Made by a program: the position numbers and the translations under genes. From contig CM067514.1 in assembly GCA_034509495.1 (NCBI GenBank), positions 11,186,102 to 11,250,101 of the forward strand: a DNA stretch of 64,000 nt. Direction: 5' to 3'. Below are positions 33,200 through 44,665 of the stretch, piece after piece. Numbering within the stretch: the first letter of the stretch is position 1; the number at the start of each line of letters is the position of its first letter. The notes beneath the pieces are model-generated. The model saw only the letters and a program-made list of their open reading frames with translations. It had not been told where the DNA came from and did not search any database. Source of the stretch: Acestrorhynchus altus (Eukaryota > Chordata > Actinopteri > Characiformes > Acestrorhynchidae).

Positions 33200-34540
33200 G
33201 TACTATATCTGCTCTTAATCAGTACTATTATACATACATACTTCTTTCATTCATTCTTGTTTTTTGCCTGTCAATCATGTGTAATCTGTATGAAAGCCTT
33301 GTGCTCAGCCCTGTTCAGTCCACTCCACAGATACTGTGAGACTTTGCAGAGCAGATGTTTGAGTAAATGGCTGTCAGCTTTAAGCTGGATAGTAAATCAA
33401 ACTTGAGGAGAACGTGAGAAGAGCAAAAACAACTTTGTCAATAGGGGCCTTCAAAGAAGACAGACACTTTTTTCCCTTATAGACCTGCTGGAACTGATCA
33501 TTCTGCAGAATCAAACACCAATCTTAAGAGCTTTGGTTGAGATTATGGCTTCTTCTTTCGATTTTTCACTCCCTGTCTTTCAAATATCACTCCCTAAACT
33601 GCTGCTATAGCTTGCCAGAACACAGAGCACTGTGTGTTGGCTTGTATCTGACAGGTAAAAATTGTCTGGATGAAGGAAAAATAGGCAGTGAAATAGTTTT
33701 GTATTCTATTATAAACACCACACTGTTCATCGGCAGACAACAATAAAGTAAATCCTTTCCGTATTTCGATGTTTTACCAGGTATTGATTAAAGGGCCTGT
33801 TTTTGTGATGTCACAAAAGCCAACACATATGCCTTTATTCCCCAGTACTCTTAAAATTAAAGCGTTTCAGATAATTCTTCTAACAATTCCATAGAAGATA
33901 AACTTATGGTTCCATAAAGTGCTGTGTGCATAACAACAATCTTACTCAAAGAACACTTTGTAGCACTTTAATTAAAAATTATATTATTATATATATATAT
34001 ATATTATTCAGCATGTAACAGTAAAATCAGCATGTAACATGTTATGCCCAGATTGCCTTTAAAATGAGGCACAATACCACATAACCAATGAGAATATAGC
34101 TCATTTACATAAAGGCATTCATAAAAACAGCATTTAATTCAAAGGGACAAAGAGAGATCAGAAAACTATTGTGTGAAATGTATGTAAACCCACACAGACA
34201 TCAAATGAGGATCTTAGGGACAGCCTTGACCGAACATCTTCCCTGAGGACAGTTCACAGCTTGGCTCAACACAGACGCTCTCCTTTTCAAAAAGGCTCCT
34301 TTCCTTTTTGGCCTGACCACACCTCAGGGGTTAGACCAGAAGCAGCCAGCAGGGGTTCTCGGCAGGAGGAGGGCAGTAATGAGGGTCACTTACTTTGTTG
34401 TGTAGGAGCAGTGACCAGGAAGTTTTATTAGACTGTGGCAAAGTGGATGATCAGGATTACCTAACTGCAATTGATTAAATAAACTCACAACAACAACAAC
34501 AATAATAATCATACACTGTAAGTCTGAATGTTTGTAGAAA
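33200..34540. other. Stretch with no recognised gene
   Basis: Includes an AACAATTCCATAGAAG and TGGTTCCATAAAG small-repeat motif (33880-33925) and a short TA run at 33988-34005. No coding signal. Confidence 0.4.
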
Positions 34541-34559
34541 CCTCCTCCAGCACATCTTC

Positions 34560-34745
34560 TGAAGTTAAGTGCATTGATAAGGTGTTCTGAGGGCCTGCGA
34601 CCTCCTCTATTCTAGAAAGGCATCACACCACTGTCAGTATATTGTGATGATTAGATAGCATTCAGCCTTAAGACCATTACTGAGCTTGGGTACTAGCTTG
34701 CCACTCCAACTCATCCCAAAGGTACACCAGTCCGAAGTGTAACCT
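34560..34745 (-). mobile_element. DNA-transposon-derived fragment
   Basis: CCACTCCAACTCATCCCAAA (34700-34720) is, in reverse complement, close to TACTTTTGGGACGAGCTGGG at about 52770-52790. Two loci in opposite orientation indicate a dispersed element, probably a small Tc1-related family. Ends not resolved. Confidence 0.4.
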
Positions 34746-36419
34746 TCAAAACATAACAAGTTCACCAGACAGAAAATAAGTCACCTTCTGAGTTTAAGGT
34801 GGTAGTAACTTCAGGCTCCTGCTAATGGCATTGTACAGGGGTTATCAGTCTTTAAATACCTGCATGGTGTGGGAATGGTGAGACGAATGTGTCATTCGAT
34901 GTGTGGAAAATGGGTCTCAAGGCAGAAGTTAATCATTACTAAAAAAAAAGGAGTTGCATTTGCGTTTGGCTGTACCAAATCCCAGTCTTCATGAAATTCT
35001 CATCAGAAATGTGGACAAAACTAAGGGACAGGGAGCGCTGGCATGTTTTCCAGTCTGTGAAGGAAAATTGTTTCACTTCCAGGCCAGAATTGCTTCTAGA
35101 AATCAATGTATGTCCTTCACATCCAATTACTGAGGTATCATTACATAGGTAACTGCATACCATCAGCATATGGAGCAGAGTGGCACACAAAAGGCCTATC
35201 CTCTCTTCGGAGGTATAGGGCTATGCAGCAAGACAAGCAAACAAGCATTTATACCAATATATCTCAATTAATATGTTCAGAATTTAAAAAATGATGATTT
35301 TCATGGTGGATAATTTTGCATTTAGTAAAGTTTGTAAAATTGTACATTTTGTTTAACGACTTCTTAAAGCATTCACTTTAAAGAGTACACAGCCTCAATA
35401 TCAGCAGGTCTCTCAACCTCCCATGTTAAGGGGGTTGATAGGAAGTGTGGAAGCAGGGGTTAAAAAACGTGGTCAGGGTAGAAAGCAGCCAGTCAAGGCT
35501 TTTCTGCCTTACACTTCACTGCAACCAATGGAAGCATCATAATGTGGATGGCTGCTTCCCACTGCCATGTAATATTGGGAAAATTCTCTGTGCCTCATCA
35601 AAAATTGAGGTGGAGTTACAGATGTGGCCTAATTTCTCAACCAGCAGGGAGCACATTAGTCATGTTTAAGATCCAAAGGGTTCTATTGTAGGGCCTTTGA
35701 AAATGATGTATAACTACAGTACTGTAGTTATGAAAGTGAACTGAAGTGTGGGCTTACATACAGGTTTTAATGTTGCAAAGTAATGTTGTGAAAAATACAG
35801 GATAAAACTAGATTTAAAATAGATTTCAATCCTTAATATTTTGTGCAGGCAGCAGATTTTCTGATCTCATCTGGTGTACCATCTTGGGATGCTTCCTGTA
35901 TCACCAGTGGTACACATAATATTGTAGTTTAAGAGCCATGGTTGTAGGACAAAGTATTGTTTTAAAACATAAACTATAATACGTATATATGAAACACATA
36001 TATTTGCAGATATTAATGGATTTACTCAGACTGTAAACATATGTAATAATACTGAATATTTAGTAGCTCTCACACAGAAACCTTGTATTAGTATGTTATC
36101 TGGAATTAAATCTTTCACATTGATTCCCATGTAAAGTTGTCATTTCAGAGAGGTGTTTGCCAGAAAATGATGAGACCTTATTTCACAGCACTGGAAAGGG
36201 GGTAAACAGTGAACAGAGTGGCCAGATTTTTTTCTGCAGGAACAAAGAGTAAAGTAGCCTTCAAAATGCTCAATATACTTTCAGGGTCCACCATAGATTA
36301 CAGTAGACCACTCCCTCAGTACAGCCTCCATTTCAGTCCAGAATTGAAGAAATGTCTGTTTCAAGGACATAATGCCATTAACTTCGGTTAGCCCTGTTCT
36401 TTTAAGACACAGCAAGGAG

Positions 36420-36420
<1 letters not shown>
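34746..36420. other. Stretch with no recognised gene
   Basis: Plus frames at 35106-35294 and 35445-35669 lack any recognisable domain. AT-rich. Confidence 0.4.
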
Positions 36421-36454
<34 letters not shown>

Positions 36455-36472
36455 TACACACACACATACTCA

Positions 36473-36540
<68 letters not shown>
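36421..36540. repeat. Compound (TC)n-(CA)n microsatellite
   Basis: About 14 TC units (36421-36450), a short bridge, then about 33 CA units (36474-36540). Confidence 0.97.
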
Positions 36541-36545
<5 letters not shown>

Positions 36546-37620
36546 TTTTACAGGCAACGCCCAGCTAAAGACAGATCAACATAAGAACACAGGGGATTTT
36601 GAGTTTCCATGGCAACTGCATGGGCATCTCTATCATACAAGATATAGGGATGGAAAGTTAAAAAAGTGGGGGGGATGGGAAAAAAGAGGTGAGAGGGGAA
36701 CAAACTGGGAACAGCTCACTTGTGTGTCACAAAGACAGTGGAAAAATCAGAGTGGACCATTGATGCAGAGTAACAAATGTAAAAAATGTCACATCCTTTC
36801 ATATATATATAAATATAACAGCATTTAATTAGTGTTTCTCCTTACCTGTACATGCCCCATATTTTAAAGAGAAATACAAAGAGAGAAAGAGTGAGAAAGG
36901 CAGAGACAGAGAGAGAGGCAGCAGCCAGCTGAGGACCAGACACTTAAAAATGCTTTACAAATTCTGGACACCGCTGCAGTAGCATACAAAGATTTGGTCC
37001 AACACAAGCCAGAACAGTCTGTATGCTGAGGGCATCCTTAATGATCTGTGATTAGAATGAGACGCTGGTGAAAGAGGAAGGGAGAGAGTAGGGCACATTA
37101 TTAGAGAGACAAGATATTTTAAATCCAGCCTTTCATTGGCAATGTGTAATTAAGGAAGATCAAACTGTACATAATGAGATTTCAGTTTATGGAAGTAACA
37201 AACCAAGAACCTCTAACATTGTTGTTCTTCCTTCAAAAGAAAACCCAGCATCACCAAACCCAAGCTGGAAAACAATTCAATTAAAACCTTAAACAAGTCT
37301 TGACTTGTCCCCAATATTTACATAAATCATGTCCACTAGTAAGAGCTGCAGTCAAGGCTGGTGAAACAGTAAAAAGGTGATGGATATAATAAGGTGAAGG
37401 TAAAGCATATGATGCCATTTGTAGTAAAATGTTTTTTTAATATCTTGTGTGTGATGACAAAATATCACTAGATAATGGTTACGTAACTTAGCATTTACGA
37501 TTATCTAATCATTGTGTGAAATCCTATATTTTATATGCATATGGTTAATCAGTATTCATGTATACTTTGTACACTTTAATAGCATGTGAGTCTCTCATGA
37601 CATTAACTGCCTTAATGTAG
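36541..37620. other. Stretch with no recognised gene
   Basis: Purine-rich at 36660-36720 and 36860-36920, otherwise ordinary AT-rich sequence. Confidence 0.4.
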
Positions 37621-37639
37621 GTTACAACTCTGTATAACC

Positions 37640-38206
37640 TCTATGGTACGACACCTAAGTTTACATACCATGTCACACGGCCCTGGCAGTTTAAAAGAAT
37701 TTATGGTTGATGGAACATTCCAGGAGAGGTCATGTAGGTCTGCAGTCAGGAGTTATAGTGAAGAACTAAGTGACCCTCTTTGTGTGTGTGGACGTAGCTG
37801 TGGGAAGGTAAAGGGAGGCAGGAGTAAAGGTCACTCCCTAAATTGGTGGCCGTCTCCACAGGGAGATATCCCAAACACCCAAAGAGGGAGTTGTATTGAG
37901 CAGACACTAACAAACACAATCAAGATCACCATGAGAGTTGAGTCAGAACACGTGAGGATACGAACATTAACTCTTTCTTGTAACACCGCCTGGGCAACAG
38001 GGGCTACGTCATTTTGGGTATATAGAGGGAAGTCAGATGAGGCGAGGTCAGAGCCCTCCTTTGAGATGACTATGTGTCTGTCTTAATGTGATGGTTCTCC
38101 AGGATCCTGATTCTTAATAAACACTTGTTTGTTTTCACCTAGTCCACTGTGCTCGACTCCTCTTATTCAACGAATGTGTAAAGAAAGGGGGTACCATTTA
38201 TGGTAC
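37640..38206 (+). mobile_element. Probable solo LTR
   Basis: The segment has the layout of an LTR: a U3-like region, a TATA box (GGGTATATAGAGGG, about 38014-38028), a transcript-start-like region 30 bp on, a polyA signal (CTTAATAAACAC, about 38111-38122), then a T-rich and C-rich stretch to about 38175. The octamer TATGGTAC occurs at 37642-37649 and 38199-38206, one at each side. I cannot tell whether it is a target duplication, since such duplications are usually 4-6 bp. The frame 37643-38086 is open but shows no domain. No primer-binding site, gag or pol follows, so it would be a solo LTR of unknown class. Confidence 0.55.
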
Positions 38207-38435
38207 ATTTAAATTAGCCCCTTCACACATTAATATTTGAACAGTTCATCACCTTCACCTCTACCATGTGTACGAGACTTTATGAACACAGCTTTTCCCG
38301 TCCTAATGTCCTCAGAAGAATAGCTGTGAATAACTCTGCAGTGCAAAAGCCAGAGGAAGCAATAAGGGATGTGCACTAAGCTAAAAATGCTACCTTGACA
38401 GGACAAGGATAGTGACCCTCTGTTGCAGTTCCACT

Positions 38436-38548
38436 ACCATGGTGCAGTAGCAGTATTGTCATCTCAGAGACACCATTTTCAAGTTATACAATCAATCAAC
38501 ATGTTTCTGAAGTTATTTTAATATGACATAGCTGCATAATTTAAGTGG

Positions 38549-38609
<61 letters not shown>

Positions 38610-38739
38610 GCAACTCATATATGCAGATATATATCTATAACCATTTAATTATGTAGCAATAATTTTAGAATCATGTTCATTGATTGTATAATTTGAAAAT
38701 GGTGTCTCTGAGATGACAATACTGCTACTGCACCATGGT
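38436..38739. repeat. Long inverted repeat with (TA)n centre
   Basis: Left arm ACCATGGTGCAGTAGCAGTA from 38436 to about 38540 and right arm ending CTGCTACTGCACCATGGT at 38739 are inverted copies. About 70 bp is nearly perfect (including TGTCATCTCAGAGACACCAT) and then decays inward. A (TA)n run fills the middle (38554-38606). It may be a palindromic MITE or a hairpin-forming foldback. In RNA it could form a stem of more than 70 bp. Confidence 0.85.
38554..38606. repeat. (TA)n microsatellite
   Basis: About 26 TA units in the loop of the inverted repeat. Confidence 0.97.
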
Positions 38740-38939
38740 TCTCCAGTCCACTTGAAAACCCTTTTTTAAATAAACAGCAGAAAGACAGGCAAGACAGAGA
38801 GTCTTCCAGAAACCAATCATCCATTAGTATGTTAATAAGTGAAGGGAGTGCTCGAGATATATTAGAAGTGTGTGTAAAATATAATCTCTTATTATTCCCC
38901 ATTCTCACTCAACTGATTAGCGTTTGCTTTTTTTAACCA

Positions 38940-39250
38940 CACACACAGCATGAAAAACACCACAGCAGCAGGAATTGCTGTTCAGGCTGTGAGCATATTA
39001 AGCCAAAGCCGATCGGAATTGCTCACCGCCCGCTCTCTGCATTGTCATTAGTAGGGCCAAATGAATCTCTGCTCAAATTAGGGCGGAGGATCCAGCTCAG
39101 CCCAACATGCTGTTTGTGTAATCACTTCCTTTGTGGCGGTAATTAAGCTTGCACTTGAGGGATTTGCAAAGAAGGAAATGTTTCCGCATCTTATTTCCCT
39201 CGTTAAAGTTCTCGCTGGAGATGGACGAATAAGCATATGACAGAATTGCA
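38940..39250. promoter_or_regulatory. Candidate conserved non-coding block
   Basis: Repeat-free and of mixed composition, with GCCAAAGCCGATCGG, GCATTGTCATTAGTAGGGCC, AATGAATCTCTGCTC, GGCGGTAATTAAGCTTGC and GAATTGCAATTGCAAACC. TAATTA-type homeodomain cores occur with GC-rich neighbours. A minus frame runs through part of it (39097-39279) without a domain. By-eye call. Confidence 0.25.
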
Positions 39251-40060
39251 ATTGCAAACCTGCAAGGCCAACTGCACACCTAAAAGGCCATCAAATGTAT
39301 GAAGATGAATGTTTACAGGGATGAAGGGCTGAGGACTGGAAATGGTTGACCACTTTTCTTCTTCCTGGTGCTCTTTCACTGTATAGATAATAACAGTCAT
39401 TCCACTCAGTCATCTGTGGTCCACGTAGCACCCCGTTCCAAAAGGCACTGCCAACAATAGCCAAAGTCAATATCAAACTATGGTGACAGGTTTCAATTCA
39501 TGGTTGATCCAAGGCCTTCTAAATAAATGGACCGTTTTCCTTGTAACACTTTCATTTTATGTTCTAGGTAATAACTGGGTAAATGTGAAGGACAATAGAA
39601 CTTGGTAAGCATTTTGCAATGCATGATACGTACCAAGACTAAGAATAAACTTTGCTTATCCAGGAATAATGATGAACTGGGTTTAGCTATTAATTAGATA
39701 AATGTTGGGCACAAACTCTATTACTTCTGATAAAATTAATACACGAACAATCTTACTTAATTTCACCCCAATGTAAATTGGAAATGAGAAAAAAAGTATG
39801 TCAAAGACGTAAGATCTTGTTTATTATGTGCTCATCTATGACCTGTAAATAAAGCTTAATCTGGACTGTTAAAGAAAGTGGTTCTTAATGAGGTTTTATT
39901 GGGTCTACACCATTTATTTAGACATTTTTGAGATTTCCTTGTTGCATAAAAGTGTGCAACAAAAAACTGTAGAAAACATGGACATCATGGTTCCATTCCC
40001 TTTTGAAATTCAGTGTGTTGTAAACAGTAACCAGTACGGTGTAACCTGACCACCACAACA
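39251..40060. other. Stretch with no recognised gene
   Basis: No recognised repeat or coding signal apart from short frames on the minus strand. Confidence 0.4.
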
Positions 40061-40343
40061 CAAGCAGACTATGTGCAATAATGCTTAAATAAGTGCAGTA
40101 ATAATGTGCATTAATGTGCAATAACCCTCCTACTGGACTTTTCATATACTCTCTATATTCTAATATAGTCTCTTTATTATATTATTATATATTATATTCT
40201 CTATATTTTCTAAATTCTTTTATTATTATATTATTGTTATCTTCTTCTCTGTCTGTACTGTATTGATGCTGCTGCTGGAACCTTAATTTCCCTGAAGGAA
40301 CCCTCCTAAGGGATCAATAAAGTTCTATCTATCTATCTATCTC
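40061..40343 (+). mobile_element. Rex/CR1-like LINE 3' UTR
   Basis: Same tail as 13790-14232: TGCAATAACCCTCCTACTGG, CTCTATATTC, GTCTGTACTGTATTGATGCT, CTGGAACCTTAATTTCC, GGGATCAATAAAGTTC and a (TATC)n end. No ORF attached. Confidence 0.8.
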
Positions 40344-40402
40344 TCATTTTAGCTATGTTCCATTCTTATTTTACTCTTTCTGCACCATTCTTTTTTCATT
40401 CT

Positions 40403-40797
40403 GTTGTGTTATTTGTTTGTGCTATACAGTGTCAACCAGAGGAGGATGGGTTCCCCTTTTGAGTATCAAGATTTCTTCCTCTGAATCTGAGGGAGTTTTT
40501 CGTTGTCACTCTCACCTCTTCAATTACATTTCAGGAAAACGAACTGAAACATTGGGATGGATGGAGATACGGATCATTCTGGAAACAGCCAGCTGTTAGA
40601 CCTGTGGTTGTTTCACATTTGAGAAATGTTGCACTGTCCATGCTGTACTACAGCCATTGGTTTGTACTGACCGGTTTGTCACACCAAATACTTATCAATG
40701 TACTGTTTACATTATAAGCCTATTGCATTGAATTATTGTTTTAGAGATGTTTTATATGTTGTTTTAAAATTTTACACGTCAATAATAATTGATTGAC
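40403..40797 (+). mobile_element. L2/CR1-like LINE 3' end
   Basis: CAACCAGAGGAGGATGGGTT, CCCCTTTTGAG, AGATTTCTTCCTC and CTGAGGGAGTTTTTC match in plus orientation the 3' UTR block of the minus-strand copy at 11438-12225. The end, AATAATTGATTGAC, is a short version of the tandem tail. Only UTR remains. Confidence 0.75.
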
Positions 40798-41009
40798 ATC
40801 AAAGTCCTTAAACTGATGGACATTTGTTCCAAGTTACAGAACTATAAGACACAGGCCTCGCTAACAGCATCATATACCGTTTTACTTCAATGGAGGAACA
40901 GAATCTGTAATTCTGTTTGTTAATTAAAAAAAAAACAGACCTGTGCTTTTAATTATCTTCTAAATTCATATGCACTTGGAAACACTGCTTCATAACAGTG
41001 TTATTAGTG

Positions 41010-41305
41010 GCAAAATGAACAAGCTCAAGAATCTGAGCCACTTTCAAAAGAGCTAAAATGTGAAGGCTGGATGGGGGTCAGATCATCTCCAAAACATCAG
41101 GCACGTCTTGTCAGGTGATCCAGAGTTGCAGTGGTCAGTACCTGTGTAAAGTGTATCAGGGAAGGACAACCAGTGACCAGGAACCTAAGGCTCACTGGTC
41201 CTGTGGAGTACTCAAATGATCAGGTCTGTTGTGGAGACCCAAGGGGAACATACTGAATATTAGGCAGGTGGTACTAATATTATGGCTGGTTGGTGTCTAA
41301 ACTTG
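41010..41305 (+). mobile_element. Tc1-like element, deleted to its two ends
   Basis: Begins around AAAATGAACAAGCTCAAGAA (first codons MNKLKNLSHF of the family's N-terminus) and runs through CATCTCCAAAACATCAGG and GAAGGACAACCAGTGACCAG. At about 41235 it jumps to the far 3' end (ATATTAGGCAGGTGGTACTA, TATTATGGCTGGTTGG). The whole catalytic domain is absent, so this is a MITE-like deletion derivative. Confidence 0.85.
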
Positions 41306-43490
41306 TTAGTGAAATGTATGTTTAAAATATTAACATTTACATTTAAAAACCTCCAACCATTCAGAAAACAAACTGAAAGACTAACTTGCATTTCTGACTA
41401 GCTTTGCCTGTTTTCTGTTTTGTTTTGGGTTTTTTTATGATGTGCTTCCAATGCATTCCTATCGATCCCTCTTTTCATCTGTCTTCATTTCATTATGAAG
41501 TTGCTGCTACAGGCATATTGATTTTCGAAAATAACTATTTTCTGAAGCGCAAACCGCTCAGCCCTCTGAAAATAATAAAGATTTTCACTCCACCATAAGA
41601 AATAAAAACACAAACAAACCCTACAGAGCTTTTACTTCTGATTCTCTGTGTCACTGATTGTTTGTTCTCTATTCAGGCTTTTGCTGTTTATATAGGAACA
41701 ATCAGTGCTACTGGACATACAGTAGAAGCAGGGATGGACCATAATCTTCAGAAGTTCTAAGGTACATGCATCGTTTGAGGCTTCTCTGAACCTGAAAATG
41801 CCTGACCCTCACAAGACCAGCTTACTAAGTGGAAAATCAAGCAATAGCAAGCAAAAGCAGTAGCATGTCTTGTGAGTCCATAATCCAAGACACAAAGAGC
41901 ACAGAGATCAGATAACATTCATTAATGTATTTGTATGCATTCAATGGCTATTTGTACATATAATGGTCAAATACTGTCCTCAGTATTTGAGCCCCTTCAG
42001 CTCACAAAAGTACAATATAAGATTAGAAACCCCCCCAAATACCACAAAAAAAAGATATTTTACGTTTGTTACCAAAATGTGAAAAATAGTGAAGGAAAAA
42101 TATTAAACTATTACACTAAAATGCTGAAGAAAATTGTTGGTCTGAGAAACGGCTCGCCACTACACTCTCACAGACCTTTCTGTTGCATTTGCACTCCCAG
42201 ATGTATGGTGGACCACAAAATGTTGGTGGCTGTTCACACAGCCATAAAATGATTGCAGATGGACAGTTGCCAGGACCAGGTTTGTGAAACAATGGCCTAC
42301 GTCATCTGACGTTACTTTGTGTAAGTGTAGTGAATGAAACATATAAAGTTTCATGAAAAAACTGTGATATGGAGAAAACCAAACATGAACCAATCCCAAA
42401 TAGGAACATTTTCCTGTGCATTTCAGACACAATTTTTATTTATTTACTAAATGTAATGTATCAGAAAAAACAGAATATATTGAATGTTTCATTACTTTGT
42501 AACACACCACATTTAATTTTCTGAATATTAAATTCAGTGAATAAACAGTAGTGGTGATTTAGAATGTGTGGAAGTGTGTCTCTGCACAGGATTAACTCTT
42601 TACACTTAAAAAAATCAAAGCGCATGTAAGTCAACCATGGTGCCCAAACTCTCGCATAAGACTGTTTGAGATTTGAAGAGGTTTAATATAATTATAATGT
42701 GTATATGTGTTTTTTCTTTTTATTTTATTTTAATTATCATTTAATATATTAATATATTTTAAAAATCTCTTTTAAATTAAAAAAAATGATAATTTATGTC
42801 ATGTTATTTTTAGCTATAAAAGTGTGACAGATGGATATACAGGAATATAACTCTTGATATATATGATATTTTAATATTATTTACAGGATACAGTAGTTGA
42901 TATATTTTTTACGGTAATTAAACCCAACTGATAGCAGCTCAGAAAGTATTTCCAATTCTGCAGTGACCAGAAAACTGGTCCAGTGAAAATTCCATAAAAT
43001 GATTTTTGACCACTGTGATCATTCCTGCGATTGAATCTCATTTGAACCAATATCTCACAAAAGACTATCATCTTTCTTTACTGAATGACGCAGCACTTAT
43101 CTCCCAGCTCACCAGTCAAGCATCATAATATAAAATTCCTATGCGCTGCAGTGCTCCATACTGGCCTCTCCCCTGGTCGGGTCAGCTGTTGTTTGAGGTT
43201 ATCTGCAGAAAGCACCTTGTCTGCTGACTCTGGGTCAGCAGTAATAGCTTTCTTATTTATCTAGGAGGGCCCATCATCCATGAAAAGTGCTGAAAGTGTG
43301 GGCAGAAAATGGCATCTGGGGTCCTGGGGTAGCCTGGTGCTGCAGCAGTGGCCGATCCATCACCGTGACCCTATCCGCGGATCTTAATAACTACTGGCAC
43401 TCCCAACACAGGCACAGGGAGCACATCCCTTTCTGCCTGCAAGTGGATGATGGATGAAAGGTTCCAGCGAATATAAGAGGACGAGAAGGA
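41306..43490. other. Long stretch with no recognised gene
   Basis: Very AT-rich at 42660-42900. Frames at 41935-42252 (plus) and 42160-42432 (minus) overlap and carry no known motif. Confidence 0.4.
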
Positions 43491-43491
43491 A

Positions 43492-43495
<4 letters not shown>

Positions 43496-43562
<67 letters not shown>
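43496..43562. repeat. (GT)n microsatellite
   Basis: About 33 GT units. Confidence 0.98.
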
Positions 43563-43563
<1 letters not shown>

Positions 43564-43689
43564 TTAATGAGGAGATGAAGTACACACAACTAAAAACCCA
43601 GCATTATAATATGTTTAAATAATTTCATTAACCATGAAGGACCAGCCATGTATGTGTCCTAAAGTAAAGGCAGAAGAGTTGCAGAGTTC

Positions 43690-44580
43690 TTTCAGGTGGT
43701 TTCTAGGCTGTTGCTACATGGAGACTAGGGTGAAACTAAAGAATTTACTATGGTGTTGCTTGGTAATTGTTATAGTGTTGTATGGTGGTTGCTATGGTCC
43801 TTCTTGGTGGTACCTATGGCCTCGCTGGTGGTTGCTATGTTTTTGATTAAAGGCTGCTTGTGTTGCTATGTGCTTGCTGAATGGGTGCTTTAGTGTTGCT
43901 CAGTGGTTGCTATGGTGCTGCTAGGACTTTGTTATCACCTTGCTAAGTGGTTCCTACAGTGTTGTACAGTTGTACTGCTTGGTGGTTGCTATTCTCATGT
44001 AGTTGCTATGATTTTGATATATTTCTGCCTGTATTGTGCTAAATAGATGGGTGCTAAAGTGTTAGAAGGTGGTTGCTACGATATTTTAGGTGGTCACTAC
44101 GATTGTTCTAAGTGCTTGCTAGATGGGTGCTATAGTGTTGCTTGGTGATTGCTATGGTATTACTAAGTCATTGTTGCAGTCTTGGTAAGTGGTTCCAATA
44201 TTGTTGCTAAGCAGTTGTTACAATGGTTTACAGTGGTTGCGCTGGTACTGCTTGGTGGTTGCTATGCTATATCAGATATTTGCTTTAGTGCTGCTAAATG
44301 TTTAGCTATAGTTTGCTATGGTATCCCATGTGGTTTTGATAAATTGTTACCCGTGTCGCTACGTGCTTGCTAGATGGGTGCTTTAGTGTTGCCAGTGGAT
44401 GGTATGGTATTTTCAGTGGTTGCTATGCTTTTCATAAATGGCTGCCTGTGCTGCTAAAAGCCTGCTAGATGGGTGCAATAGTGTTGCAAGGTGGTTGCTA
44501 TGGTATTGTAGGTGGTAACTATGGAGTTGCATAGTGGTTGCTAGTGTGTTGTTTAATGGTTTCTGTAGTAGTGCATGTTC
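43690..44580. repeat. GGTTGCTATGGTGTTGCT-type minisatellite
   Basis: Imperfect units built from GGTTGCTATGG, TGTTGCTTGGTGG, GCTAGATGGGTGC and GTGTTG recur for about 900 bp. There is longer-range repetition: the block CTAGATGGGTGCTTTAGTGTTG and its relatives recur at about 43870, 44050, 44110, 44370 and 44465. The right end runs into a LINE/SINE-type tail. Confidence 0.9.
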
Positions 44581-44665
44581 TAAGTGAACAGCAAAGCACT
44601 TTTGTAAGTCGCTCTGGACAAGGGCATCTGCTAAATACTGCAAATGTAAATGTAAATGTAAATGG
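44575..44665 (+). mobile_element. 3' tail of a SINE or LINE
   Basis: TTTTGTAAGTCGCTCTGGAC, AAGGGCATCTGCTAAATAC and (TGTAAA)n make up the conserved 3' tail shared by fish LINEs and their SINE partners. No tRNA head is visible; the minisatellite lies upstream. Confidence 0.8.

Noticed and set aside
32943..33406. Poly-Leu, poly-Val/Gly and Ser/Arg open frames
   Set aside because: Translation of the AGT/AGG trinucleotide tract in different frames.
37643..38086. 147-codon plus-strand open frame as a gene
   Set aside because: Lies inside the LTR-like segment, spans its TATA-box region and has no domain.
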